In this document: one piece after another, positions 1 through 8,302 of the stretch
Layout: each line of letters begins with the position of its first letter
Position numbering within the stretch: the first letter of the stretch is position 1
Source of the DNA: Eshraghiella sp964414835
GTDB taxonomy: Bacteria > Bacillota > Clostridia > Lachnospirales > Lachnospiraceae
Assembly (NCBI GenBank): GCA_964414835.1
Contig: CAYPWY010000007.1
Location: 27,520-91,519, forward strand
DNA length: 64,000 nt
Direction of reading: 5' to 3'
Translations under genes and position numbers: made by a program
The notes under the pieces: generated by a model
Database searches by the model: none
What the model was told of the DNA's origin: nothing
What the model saw: the letters and a program-made list of their open reading frames with translations, nothing else

Positions 1-219
1 TTCAGGGTCAACCACCATCATATGCACATCAAATTTCATTTTACAATGACTTCGTATGGACTGAATCACAGGCATACCAAAAGAAATGCTGGGAACAAAT
101 AATCCGTCCATCACATCAAGATGGAGATATTTTATCCCGGCATCCTCAATAATTCCAAGCTGTTCCCCCAATCTGGTAAAATCAGCCGCTAAAATTGACG
201 GTGCAAGATGTTTTTCCAT
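1..219 (-). CDS. rpe: Ribulose-phosphate 3-epimerase, partial
   Basis: N-terminal 73 residues of a cytoplasmic TIM-barrel enzyme that interconverts ribulose-5-P and xylulose-5-P in the pentose phosphate pathway. The translation begins MEKHLAPSILAADFTRLGEQ and carries the family signatures APSILAADF and LHLDVMDGLFVP with the metal-binding HLDVMDG segment; the rest lies beyond the left edge. The start overlaps the rsgA stop as TAATG, with a GAGGAAA ribosome site inside the end of rsgA, so the two are translationally coupled. It is the last visible member of the prpC-prkC-rsgA-rpe group, an order widely seen in Firmicutes. Confidence 0.93.
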   Translation of the reverse strand, partial: MEKHLAPSILAADFTRLGEQLGIIEDAGIKYLHLDVMDGLFVPSISFGMPVIQSIRSHCKMKFDVHMMVVDPE

Positions 220-1097
220 TAATATTTCCTCTTAGCCTTCAATTCATTATACAAGCTTGTGTATATTTCGTATCTCGTTCTGTTGATTCTGCCATTGTCA
301 ACCGCCGCCTTCACAGAACAGTCCGGTTCATTGACATGAACACAGCCATTAAAACGGCATTGACCCTCATATTGTTCAAATTCATTGAAGTAAAATCTTA
401 AAGCCTCCGCCTCCATACCATCACAATTAAGCGATGTAAATCCCGGCGTATCCATTATATAAGTATTTTCCGCAACACAAAAAATTTCCGTATGCCTTGT
501 GGTGTGTCTGCCACGGTTTATTTTGGCGCTTATTGCTCCGGTCTGTGAATTGGCGTCAGGAAAAATCGCATTGAGAATAGACGATTTGCCGACCCCGGAG
601 GGTCCCGCCAATGCCGTTGTTTTCCCCAGCATAAGCTCCCTTAACGTACTGATTCCCTTGTTTTCCACTACGCTTGCAGATATAACTCTGCTGCCGCTGT
701 CTGAAAAGACACCGCAAAGCTCATCTATTTTACCAATGTCCGCCTGGTCGCTTTTATTGAAGCATATTACGGTTTCAACATTGTTTTGTTCCATATTCAC
801 AAGAAATCTGCTTAAAAGATTCAGATTTGGAGCAGGCGATACTGAGGCAAAAACAACCAGTGCCTGATCGATATTGGCAACCGCAGGTCTGATTAATTCG
901 TTGGCTCTTGGCAATATCTGATTGACGCTGCCGATATATTCCGTCCGGTCAATTATATCAATATCCACATTATCGCCCACAAGTGGCTTAATGTTCCTGT
1001 TTCGGAACACGCCTTTGGCATTACACTGGTACACGCCGCCGTCTGCGGCGTGCACATAATAAAATCCGGCTATTCCTTTTATTATTTTACCCTGCAT
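219..1097 (-). CDS. rsgA: Ribosome small subunit-dependent GTPase A
   Basis: Circularly permuted GTPase that checks late 30S ribosomal subunit maturation. 292 residues, the usual length. An N-terminal OB-like domain is followed by the permuted G motifs: NKSD (G4) at residues 114-117 comes before the P-loop GPSGVGKSS at 165-173, then a DTPG (G3). The C-terminal zinc site is visible as spaced Cys/His residues in CRFNGCVHVNEPDC. It lies three bases downstream of prkC and overlaps rpe by one base, so it belongs to one operon with the kinase and phosphatase. Confidence 0.95.
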   Translation of the reverse strand: MQGKIIKGIAGFYYVHAADGGVYQCNAKGVFRNRNIKPLVGDNVDIDIIDRTEYIGSVNQILPRANELIRPAVANIDQALVVFASVSPAPNLNLLSRFLVNMEQNNVETVICFNKSDQADIGKIDELCGVFSDSGSRVISASVVENKGISTLRELMLGKTTALAGPSGVGKSSILNAIFPDANSQTGAISAKINRGRHTTRHTEIFCVAENTYIMDTPGFTSLNCDGMEAEALRFYFNEFEQYEGQCRFNGCVHVNEPDCSVKAAVDNGRINRTRYEIYTSLYNELKAKRKY

Positions 1098-1100
1098 ATT

Positions 1101-3368
1101 CTACTTTACGGTAACGGTAACACTGAACCCACTGATGGTTTCACTCTGGTCCACTCCGTTAACGTCTTTATATGAAACATAAACTGATATTGACGCTGTC
1201 TTGGATGTATCAATATTATCAACCTCTGTGGCCGGTATATTAAGCTCTCCAAGTCCGCTTATCACGCTGTATGCATAAGTCACAGAACTTACCTGCATAG
1301 ATGCCGGCTTTCCTGATGTTGTAGTGTAAAACACATGAGATTTACAGGTAATCTCTGTATCATCCGTAACATTTTCAATTACACTTATAATATCATCCGT
1401 TGCAATCTTGGCGCTGATGGTAGGGACTGCAGGCTCTGTCTCAGGTTCAGTGGTTGCAGGCTCTGTCTCAGGCTCGGTGGTTGCAGGTTCTGTCTCAGGT
1501 TCGGTGGTTGCAGGCTCTGTCGGCTTAGGACCCTTGCTTATCACAAGAGTTATCACCGTTGTATCAATAGGAGCTTCTGCATCGATTGTAGCACCTGCCT
1601 GTGATATAACCTTACCCTCACCTACGCTGTCATGATAATCATACTCATACTCAATATTGGTAAATCCAAGCGCTCTAAGCTCGCTTTCGGCATCTTCCTT
1701 GGTATCACCTGTCACATCTGGAACCTTTGCCATCTGCTGGGTAACTCCCTTGTAAAGAGTTACGGTAACAGTATCTCCGCTCTTAACCAGCTCACCCGGC
1801 TGAGGGTCTGTGGCGGCAACCCTGTTAATTTTACTCTCGTCATCAGTCTCTTCATACTGATATGTCGGTGTAAGACTTTTATTTCTCAATGTATATTCCG
1901 CAGATGTCTGTGTATCTCCGATAACGTCAGGCATTTCAAATGTGGATGTTCCCTTGCTTACATACACAACGATGGTTGTATTCTTGTCAACCATTTCACC
2001 TGCTTCGACACTCTGGTCATATATCTGACCTTCCTCATACAATTCCGAATAATCTTCTATTTTCTTGATTCCAAGACTATATTTGCTAAGTTCCTCTTTA
2101 GCCTGCTCGTATGTGTAGCCCAAAAGCTTTGGAACTTCTACCTTACCGCTGTCATTGGAATCTGTAACATTGGTAGTGTCCTTGGTGCTTGTAGAATTGC
2201 CTTTAGAGAAAAGAGCTACCATCTTGGCAATTACTATAATTGTAATCACAAGTATTACAACACCTACGGCAATTCCCAGAATAGTAATAACTTTATCTAT
2301 TTTCTTGGATGCTGCTGCTTCCTTATCATCCTCTTCATCCTCTTCCGAAACGGCATCCGCTTCTTCATCCTCGGAAGCCGCCTCCATAGATGCATATGAT
2401 GTATCGATTTCATCTCGGTCTGTATTTACAACATCTATTTCCGCATTCTTTTTAGATGCACGCTCATTAATCTCCGCAATATCCTCCGCATCTATCAGCT
2501 TGGTTACACCGTTAGGAACAACGGATGAAATTACCACAAAGTCTTCATTAGGGGTTACCAGCGAGCGTTTCAAATCAGCAATAAGGTCTGTGACATTCTG
2601 ATACCTGCGGTCGGTCTTCTTCTGTGTACATTTAAGAACTATTTTTTCAACACTGACAGGAATATCAGGAAGGTATCTTCTTGGGGACACCATATCGTCC
2701 TGTATATGCTGCAGCGCAACGGCCACAGTTGTATCACCTTCAAAAGGAACTCTTCCCGTAAGCATTTCAAAAAGTGTAATACCAAATGAGTATATATCGC
2801 TCTTCTCATCACTGTATCCGCCTCTTGCCTGCTCAGGTGAAATATAATGCACCGAACCCATAACCGAAGAATTGATAGTGTTGGATGATGCTGCCCTGGC
2901 AATTCCGAAATCGGTTACTTTAACCTTACCCTCTTTGGATATAATAATGTTCTGCGGCTTAATGTCCCTGTGAACTATGTGGTGCTTATGTGCCGCTTCG
3001 ATACCCTGCGCCACCTGAATAGCCACGCTTACAGCCTCGCGGACGCCCAGCTTTCCTTTCTTTTCAATGTACTTCTTAAGGGTTATACCCTCAACAAGCT
3101 CCATAATAATATAGTAAATTCCGTCTTCTTCACCAGTATCATATACATTAACTATGTTAGAATGTATAAGCCCTGCAGCCGATTGGGCTTCAACACGAAA
3201 TTTGGATACAAATGTTTTGTCCTCACAAAATTCCGGTTTAAGTACCTTAATTGCTACATATCTGTTTAATTTATGGCATTTTGCCTTATATACGTCGGAC
3301 ATTCCGCCGGAGCCGATTTTCTCAAGAATTTCATATCTGTCCGCTATAAACATTCCTTCTCTTAACAT
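1101..3368 (-). CDS. prkC: PASTA-domain Ser/Thr protein kinase (PrkC/Stk type)
   Basis: Membrane receptor kinase for muropeptide/lipid II sensing. Kinase domain about residues 10-270 with P-loop GSGGMSDVY, catalytic Lys41 in VAIKVLK, HRDIKPQN and DFGIAR. An acidic juxtamembrane stretch (residues about 325-355) leads to one transmembrane helix (about 360-390). Outside are three PASTA repeats, starting at VPKLLGYT, MPDVIGDT and VPDVTGDT, then a TEPE/ATTEPE repeat linker and an unusual C-terminal Ig-like tail of about 100 residues. The cognate phosphatase prpC lies immediately upstream and rsgA downstream. 755 residues is somewhat long because of the added tail. Confidence 0.96.
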   Translation of the reverse strand: MLREGMFIADRYEILEKIGSGGMSDVYKAKCHKLNRYVAIKVLKPEFCEDKTFVSKFRVEAQSAAGLIHSNIVNVYDTGEEDGIYYIIMELVEGITLKKYIEKKGKLGVREAVSVAIQVAQGIEAAHKHHIVHRDIKPQNIIISKEGKVKVTDFGIARAASSNTINSSVMGSVHYISPEQARGGYSDEKSDIYSFGITLFEMLTGRVPFEGDTTVAVALQHIQDDMVSPRRYLPDIPVSVEKIVLKCTQKKTDRRYQNVTDLIADLKRSLVTPNEDFVVISSVVPNGVTKLIDAEDIAEINERASKKNAEIDVVNTDRDEIDTSYASMEAASEDEEADAVSEEDEEDDKEAAASKKIDKVITILGIAVGVVILVITIIVIAKMVALFSKGNSTSTKDTTNVTDSNDSGKVEVPKLLGYTYEQAKEELSKYSLGIKKIEDYSELYEEGQIYDQSVEAGEMVDKNTTIVVYVSKGTSTFEMPDVIGDTQTSAEYTLRNKSLTPTYQYEETDDESKINRVAATDPQPGELVKSGDTVTVTLYKGVTQQMAKVPDVTGDTKEDAESELRALGFTNIEYEYDYHDSVGEGKVISQAGATIDAEAPIDTTVITLVISKGPKPTEPATTEPETEPATTEPETEPATTEPETEPAVPTISAKIATDDIISVIENVTDDTEITCKSHVFYTTTSGKPASMQVSSVTYAYSVISGLGELNIPATEVDNIDTSKTASISVYVSYKDVNGVDQSETISGFSVTVTVK
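1432..1521 (-). repeat. 27-base tandem repeat within prkC
   Basis: Three near-identical 27-base units plus a partial fourth encode (TEPATTEPE)-type nonapeptides between the last PASTA domain and the C-terminal tail of PrkC. The units differ at only a few positions. As an in-frame 27-base repeat it could expand or contract without a frameshift, changing the length of the extracellular stalk. Confidence 0.9.
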
Positions 3369-3384
3369 ATTCCCTCCTGATTAC

Positions 3385-4107
3385 CTATGGTTCTATAATT
3401 ATTATTGAAATATTGTCTTTACCGCCATGTTCATTAGCTATATCAACAAGCGTCTCTGCCCGCTCATTAATTTCCTTCTTGCTGTTAAGAATTGATGCTA
3501 TCTGTGAATCCTCAAGCATATTTGACAATCCGTCAGAGCACATAAAAATAGTATCGCCTTCATTAAGCTCAACCTCAAAGAAATCTGCCATAACCTCATC
3601 ACTTCCGCCTATGGCCCTTGTGATTACATTTTTCTTCTCATGCGTTCTCGCCTGCGCCCGGTCTATTGTCCCATTGCTTACCATCTCTTCCACAAGGGAA
3701 TGGTCTCTGGTTATCTGACGAAGCTCATCGCCTAAAACATAAAGTCTGCTGTCACCCACATTGGCCACATACACAGACGTGCCTACAATAGTTGCTGCCA
3801 CAAATGTAGTTCCCATTCCGGTATAGTCGGCAGATGTTGCCGCCAACTCTACTAATTTGGTGTTGGTATATTTAATTGCATCTGAAATTATCGTGATGGG
3901 ATTATCATTGCCTGAAGCACGCACATTTTCTATAAATGTCTGCACCGAAAATCTGCTTGCCAAATCTCCTGCTTTATGTCCGCCCATACCATCTGCAACA
4001 ATATACAGATTAGGCAGCTTGCCAACAGGTTTGCTTGTACAGTACACATAGTCCTGATTGATGCTTCTGGTCTTACCCACATCTGTCAAAGCATATGCCT
4101 TTATCAT
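3385..4107 (-). CDS. prpC: PP2C-type Ser/Thr phosphatase (PrpC/Stp)
   Basis: 240-residue cytoplasmic metal-dependent phosphatase that reverses PrkC phosphorylation. PP2C motifs are visible: the N-terminal RSINQDY, VADGMGGHKAGD (metal-binding Asp), GMGTTFVAA, NVGDSRLY, ITRDHS, FMCSDGLSNML and a C-terminal GGKDNIS. The start ATG is preceded by AAGGAGCGG. The stop is 16 bases before the prkC start. Upstream DNA is not the normal rlmN coding end but a decayed copy of it, so this gene has been separated from its former upstream neighbour. Confidence 0.95.
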   Translation of the reverse strand: MIKAYALTDVGKTRSINQDYVYCTSKPVGKLPNLYIVADGMGGHKAGDLASRFSVQTFIENVRASGNDNPITIISDAIKYTNTKLVELAATSADYTGMGTTFVAATIVGTSVYVANVGDSRLYVLGDELRQITRDHSLVEEMVSNGTIDRAQARTHEKKNVITRAIGGSDEVMADFFEVELNEGDTIFMCSDGLSNMLEDSQIASILNSKKEINERAETLVDIANEHGGKDNISIIIIEP

Positions 4108-4130
4108 AACCGCTCCTTTAGATGTACTTC

Positions 4131-4192
4131 CATGTAGCTTTTTCTAAGTTATCCACAGGCACCGTCAATATCCCTGCCCATTTCTCTTCTTA
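4131..4192 (-). pseudogene. Decayed copy of the rlmN 3' end
   Basis: 62 bases that match 4923-4984, inside the 3' end of rlmN, at 57 of 62 positions by eye. Read on the minus strand in frame it gives RREMGRDIDGACG, a stop (TAA at 4149-4151 replacing the CAA Gln codon of rlmN), then LRKSYME. The frame then continues VHLKERL and ends in a TGA that overlaps the prpC ATG (ATGA), as expected if rlmN once ran directly into prpC. The copy still carries the C-terminal Cys codon that is catalytic in RlmN, but it lacks the rest of the gene. Confidence 0.88.
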
Positions 4193-4267
4193 ATAGTAAC
4201 TTTATATAATTCTCACCAATAACATATATATTACTATATCAATAAATCATTTTATCACAACTAAAAA

Positions 4268-4301
4268 GAAAGAACAAGTTTTATTTATCACTTGTTCTTT
4301 C
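4268..4301 (-). terminator. Intrinsic terminator, minus strand
   Basis: Perfect 12-base stem GAAAGAACAAGT / ACTTGTTCTTTC with a 10-base loop; on the minus strand the stem is followed by CTTTTTAG. It would stop transcription coming from rlmN before prpC. Confidence 0.7.
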
Positions 4302-4320
4302 GTCTGAAATGCATCTTTTT

Positions 4321-4368
4321 AAGTATAAAAATTTAATATTGCATAAATATAAAAATTTAATATTGCAA
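4321..4368. repeat. Two-copy 24-base direct repeat
   Basis: AAGTATAAAAATTTAATATT and four further bases are repeated in tandem with a period of 24 and a G/A difference. It lies immediately upstream of the promoter of the cystatin-like gene, so it could be a regulator site or a duplication scar. Confidence 0.75.
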
Positions 4369-4412
4369 TCCCATTCAATATATAATATATTATGGTGTGA
4401 TGTATTATCACA
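4363..4412 (+). promoter_or_regulatory. Promoter and inverted repeat of the cystatin-like gene
   Basis: TTGCAA (4363-4368), 17 bases, TATATT (4386-4391) is a reasonable sigma-A promoter. Just downstream, TGTGAT (4396-4401) and ATCACA (4407-4412) form an inverted repeat with a 5-base spacer, a possible operator near the transcription start. A ribosome site AAAGGGGAAAG precedes the ATG. Confidence 0.5.
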
Positions 4413-4437
4413 AATATTTATCAAGAAAGGGGAAAGT

Positions 4438-4728
4438 ATGAATATGCGTGGAGGTTGGAAAATCACAGAGGCTGCAATGGATTATCCTACATGTAGTCTA
4501 CCTGAGCATGTGGCAACTGCATTTTCAGAAGCTATGGCAGGGTTATTAGGTGCAAAATATGAACCATTAATGTATGCAGCCACTCAAATAGTAAGTGGAT
4601 CAAATCACATGATTTTATGCAGACAGGCTTCATCTGATTTGGAGCATACCGTTAGGCTTGTGACAGTAGTACTTTATATTCCTATAAATGGGGAGCCGCA
4701 AATCTTAACGATTAATCCATTATTTTAA
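4438..4728 (+). CDS. Cystatin (stefin)-like small protein
   Basis: 96 residues with no signal peptide. The order of features matches single-domain type 1 cystatins: an N-terminal Gly pair (residues 5-6), a helix (about 22-38), a strand leading into QIVSGSNH (50-57), which fits the cystatin QxVxG hairpin followed by Asn and an aromatic/His, then strands RLVTVVLYIP and a second hairpin NGEPQI (84-89) where cystatins carry a Pro/Trp loop. Such proteins inhibit papain-like cysteine peptidases by inserting the Gly end and both hairpins into the active site. The start at 4438 is chosen for its AAAGGGG site; an open frame continues upstream without one. The gene stands alone with its own promoter and terminator. 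Function is inferred from motifs only. Confidence 0.6.
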   Translation: MNMRGGWKITEAAMDYPTCSLPEHVATAFSEAMAGLLGAKYEPLMYAATQIVSGSNHMILCRQASSDLEHTVRLVTVVLYIPINGEPQILTINPLF

Positions 4729-4756
4729 ATTTGAAACTATTACATAGTGCGAATTG

Positions 4757-4802
4757 CTCATTGTCGGTGTAGATTGGTTATTACATCGGCAATGAGTTTT
4801 TT
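4757..4802 (+). terminator. Terminator of the cystatin-like gene
   Basis: 15-base stem from CTCATTGTCGGTGTA (4757-4771) and TACATCGGCAATGAG (4782-4796), fully paired with two G-U wobbles, a 10-base loop and a T6 tract. Confidence 0.9.
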
Positions 4803-4901
4803 GCTTTTTGCTTCTGCTTTCTCCGTATTTAATGCTTCAACCAAAAATCCTTAATCACCTATTCTTTTGAAGTTTGTCTGCTTGACGGACGGTACACCGT
4901 T

Positions 4902-5948
4902 TTACCGGGATTCCGGACTTTCCATATAGCTTTTTCTAAGTTGTCCACAGGCGCCGTCTATATCTCTGCCCATTTCTCTTCTTACGGTGACATTTATTCT
5001 GTTTTTCTCAAGTTTATTTTTAAATTTATTAATACGGTTAAGGTCTGACTGCTTGAAATTGCGCTCCTTTATGGGATTGACAGGTATTAAATTAATATGG
5101 CAATTTATACCTTTTACAAGCTCTGATAATTGTCGGGCACATTCATCGGTATCATTCTCACCTTTGACAAGGCTGTATTCAAAGGTGACTCTTCTTCCTG
5201 TTTTGGCTATGTAATAGCCACACGCCTCCATAATCTCTGATATTGAATATTTATTAGCTATGGGCATAAGAGCCCTGCGCCGTTCGTCATTGGGCGCATG
5301 AAGGGATATAGCAAGCGTCAGCTGCAGTTTCATATCCGCCAGCTCATAAATTCTCGGAACAAGACCGCAGGTGGAAACCGTAAGGTTTCTGGCGCTTATA
5401 TTAAGTCCGTTGCCGTCTGTAAGCAGCTTTTCAAACCTGATAAAATTATCAAAATTGTCAAACGGTTCTCCTGAGCCCATTACAACAACATTGGAAACTC
5501 GTTCACCTGTATCTTCCTGTATTCTGTATATCTGGTCAAGCATCTCAGCCGGAGTCAGGTTTCTTGCCAGCCCGTCAAGGGTTGACGCACAGAACTTACA
5601 CCCCATCCTGCATCCCGCCTGTGATGATATGCACACAGAATTGCCGTGGTGATAATGCATAAGCACGCTCTCTATAAGATTGCCATCACTGAGTCTGAAA
5701 AGATATTTGGCTGTGCCGTCCTCCTTGGATACCTGAACACGTACTTTTTCCAAAACCGTAAGCTGACAGCATTTTGCAAGCTCCTCACGCATCTTAACCG
5801 GCAGGTTGCTCATAGCTTCAAAGCCTGTCACAAGCTTAACATGCATCCATTCATATAGCTGTTTTGCCCTGAATGCAGGTAATCCAAGAGCTATAATATA
5901 TTCTGTTAACTCCTCCAAATTCATGGATTTAATATCTGTTTTATCCAT
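4902..5948 (-). CDS. rlmN: Dual-specificity 23S rRNA/tRNA adenosine-C2 methyltransferase
   Basis: Radical SAM enzyme that methylates A2503 of 23S rRNA and A37 of some tRNAs. 348 residues with the CRMGCKFCA [4Fe-4S] motif (CxxxCxxC), GSGEPFDN, ISLHAPND, and the C-terminal catalytic Cys in DIDGACGQLR. The start is 5 bases from an AGGAA site that overlaps the rsmB end. The last residues SPESR differ from the VHLKERL end preserved in the decayed copy at 4131-4192, so the present 3' end came in with the inserted cassette or was rebuilt afterwards. Confidence 0.95.
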   Translation of the reverse strand: MDKTDIKSMNLEELTEYIIALGLPAFRAKQLYEWMHVKLVTGFEAMSNLPVKMREELAKCCQLTVLEKVRVQVSKEDGTAKYLFRLSDGNLIESVLMHYHHGNSVCISSQAGCRMGCKFCASTLDGLARNLTPAEMLDQIYRIQEDTGERVSNVVVMGSGEPFDNFDNFIRFEKLLTDGNGLNISARNLTVSTCGLVPRIYELADMKLQLTLAISLHAPNDERRRALMPIANKYSISEIMEACGYYIAKTGRRVTFEYSLVKGENDTDECARQLSELVKGINCHINLIPVNPIKERNFKQSDLNRINKFKNKLEKNRINVTVRREMGRDIDGACGQLRKSYMESPESR

Positions 5949-5950
5949 AG

Positions 5951-7300
5951 CTATTCCTGTCTTTTAAATGCCGCAATGAAAAATCCGTCAAATTCATTGT
6001 CAAACATACCCGGCTTAATCTCAACAAAGCCGTCTTCAGTAACACAAGCTCCAAGGGCTGCCGGTATTCTTGCTTCAATATTGATTATATCAAAACCGGA
6101 CTTTTCAGCAAAATAGCGTGCATTCATAATATTTTCCTGAGGATTAAGGGTACATGTGCTGTATATAAGCGTGCCTCCCTTTTTAACGTAACGGCTTACC
6201 ACATCAAGCATTTTCCTCTGGAGTGCACAAAGCTCCTCAAGCCCCTCAGGCGATGCATGATATTTTATATCCGGCTTCTTATTGAGTATGCCCAAGCCTG
6301 AACATGGCAAATCTGCTATAACTATATCTGCCCTATTCTCCCACTTTGAATCGTATTCCGTTGCGTCAAATACGCAGGTATCTATGTTATCAAAGCCCAT
6401 TCTGGCTATGTTGTCTTCTATAAGCGAAATTTTATTATAGGATATATCCCTTGCCTCAATATGTCCTCCTGCGCCAAGGGCTTCGGCTATGTGAAGACTT
6501 TTCCCTCCCGGAGCCGCACACACATCAAGAACAATATCCTGCGGCTTTGGGGCAGCGGCATATTTTACAAGCATTGAGCTTGCATCCTGAACCGCAAACA
6601 GACCTTCATTAAACTCTTTAAGACTTTCAAGGTAGTCATATCCCCATATCATAAGTGCCTCATCAATATAAGAGGATTGAATTACATTTATCCCTTGATT
6701 TTTAAGGCTGATTGCTAAATCTTCCGGAGATGTTCCTGCGGAATTGCATCTTATGGTAAGCGGTCTTTTGGTAAACTGTGCTTCAAGCATTGTCTCAGTT
6801 GTTTCATAGCCATAGGATTTTATCCAAAGCTCTGTAAGCCACCGTGGAGTTGAATATTTTATGCTGAGAAAATCCGGTGAGTTCTCATCCGGGTATTGTA
6901 TGTCTGATTTGTTACGTGCTATATTTCTCAGAACACCGTTGACAAAACCTTTAAGTGTTGCAAATCCCCTTTTGGCTGCAAGCTTTACCGCCTCATTACA
7001 GACAGCAAAATCCGCCGTACCTTCCATATATATTATTTGATACACGCTCATTCGCATAAGATTCCGGATTACAGGCTTCATTCTGTCCGACTTAACCTTG
7101 GAAAAACAGTCAACTATATAATCAATGGTAATCCTTCTTTCAACACTTCCAAGCACCACATGGGATATAAATGCCCTATCGTTATGTGGAAGATACTGGT
7201 ATTTCCTGAGTGCATCAGAAAGTACAAGATTAGCATACTGCTGTTTTTCATTGACTTCCAGTAAAATGTCTAAAATAACGCTTCTTGTATTCACCTGCAT
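5951..7300 (-). CDS. rsmB: 16S rRNA cytosine-C5 methyltransferase
   Basis: About 450 residues. An N-terminal NusB-like RNA-binding domain (about 1-135) is joined to a SAM-dependent methyltransferase with VLDVCAAPGGKSLHIAEAL, a DLPCSGLG motif and a second catalytic Cys in YSTCTLNPQEN. It methylates C967 of 16S rRNA. ATG at 7300 is taken as the start; GTG at 7312 is an alternative with an almost overlapping AAGGAAGG site. It sits between fmt and rlmN in the translation-related part of the operon. Confidence 0.94.
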   Translation of the reverse strand: MQVNTRSVILDILLEVNEKQQYANLVLSDALRKYQYLPHNDRAFISHVVLGSVERRITIDYIVDCFSKVKSDRMKPVIRNLMRMSVYQIIYMEGTADFAVCNEAVKLAAKRGFATLKGFVNGVLRNIARNKSDIQYPDENSPDFLSIKYSTPRWLTELWIKSYGYETTETMLEAQFTKRPLTIRCNSAGTSPEDLAISLKNQGINVIQSSYIDEALMIWGYDYLESLKEFNEGLFAVQDASSMLVKYAAAPKPQDIVLDVCAAPGGKSLHIAEALGAGGHIEARDISYNKISLIEDNIARMGFDNIDTCVFDATEYDSKWENRADIVIADLPCSGLGILNKKPDIKYHASPEGLEELCALQRKMLDVVSRYVKKGGTLIYSTCTLNPQENIMNARYFAEKSGFDIINIEARIPAALGACVTEDGFVEIKPGMFDNEFDGFFIAAFKRQE

Positions 7301-7372
7301 TGTCTGCTGCACCCTTCCTTTGCTATTTTAATAAGCTTCCGCTGAGAATCCTTACATCCCCTGATGCACAGA

Positions 7373-8302
7373 TTACCCCAGCTTCATTCCCACGTGAACA
7401 TCATACCCAAGCATAAAAGCTCCTGCCGCCATTCTTTTTTTGCCTTCAATCTGAAGCTCTTCAATGGCAAGTCCCTTATCGCCTGTTGCAACATATATAC
7501 GAAGCTTATCGGTCTTATAAACAGTTCCTGCCTCGTAGCCTGAGCAGTCCGTATCGTCAACGGAAGCTTTCCAGATTTTAAGGCTTTTTCCGTTGATTGA
7601 TGTAAAAGCACTGGGCCATGGATTAAGTCCTCTTATAAGCCGTTCTATGACAACGGCACTATTGGTAAAGTCAATCAGACCCGTCTGTTTGTCCAGCTTG
7701 CCTGCATGTGTAGCTTCTCCGCTTTGGCTGACAGGCGTTATTGTTCCTTTTTCAAGACCGTCAAGCGTATCTACAAGAAGTCTTGCGCCAATATCGGAAA
7801 GCCTGTCAAAAAGGCTTCCCCCCGTTTCATCAGCTGCAAGCTCGTATTTCTCAACCATAAGCATATCCCCGGTATCAATGCCCTCGTCCATACGCATAAT
7901 GGTAACTCCGCTTTCCCTATCTCCATTGATGACCGCCCATTGTATGGGAGCTGCACCACGGTATTTAGGAAGAAGGGATGCGTGTACATTGACACATCCG
8001 AAACGCGGGAATTCAAGTATATCTTTTGGAAGAATCTGACCGAAGGCAACTACCACTATAACATCGGGATTGATTTTCTTAAGTTCATCTGCCACATCCG
8101 ACTGACGGATTTTGACAGGCTGATAAACAGGTATGCCATACTCCACAGCTTTTTCTTTAACAGGCGGAAACTTTAACTGTCCGCTTCTTCCCTGTGGTTT
8201 ATCAGGCTGTGTTATGACAGCCTCAACACTGTGTCCCGCTTTGATAATCGCCTCAAGGGTATTTACGGCAAAGTCGGGCGTTCCCATAAAAACTACTCTC
8301 AT
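7373..8302 (-). CDS. fmt: Methionyl-tRNA formyltransferase
   Basis: 309 residues, normal length. Transfers a formyl group from 10-formyl-THF to initiator Met-tRNA. Sequence starts MRVVFMGTPDFAV; the catalytic region has NVHASLLPKYRGAAPIQWA, and SGVTIMRMDEGIDTGDM follows, then a C-terminal OB-like tRNA domain. It overlaps the def stop by four bases (ATGA). The neighbouring fhs and folD supply the formyl-THF it uses. Confidence 0.96.
   Translation of the reverse strand: MRVVFMGTPDFAVNTLEAIIKAGHSVEAVITQPDKPQGRSGQLKFPPVKEKAVEYGIPVYQPVKIRQSDVADELKKINPDVIVVVAFGQILPKDILEFPRFGCVNVHASLLPKYRGAAPIQWAVINGDRESGVTIMRMDEGIDTGDMLMVEKYELAADETGGSLFDRLSDIGARLLVDTLDGLEKGTITPVSQSGEATHAGKLDKQTGLIDFTNSAVVIERLIRGLNPWPSAFTSINGKSLKIWKASVDDTDCSGYEAGTVYKTDKLRIYVATGDKGLAIEELQIEGKKRMAAGAFMLGYDVHVGMKLG

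Larger units (their letters stand above)
4108..4437. other. Non-coding junction between prpC and the cystatin-like gene
   Basis: 330 bases without a complete gene. Contents in order: the prpC ribosome site, the decayed rlmN tail (4131-4192), AT-rich DNA, a minus-strand terminator (4268-4301), a 24-base tandem direct repeat (4321-4368), a plus-strand promoter candidate and a short inverted repeat ahead of the 4438 gene. On the minus strand, TTGTGA followed 16 bases later by TATAGT, between the terminator and the rlmN remnant, is a possible replacement promoter for prpC. Confidence 0.6.

Noticed and set aside
1632..2601. Long plus-strand frames opposite prkC
   Set aside because: Shadow frames caused by the codon bias of the kinase gene; no family features.
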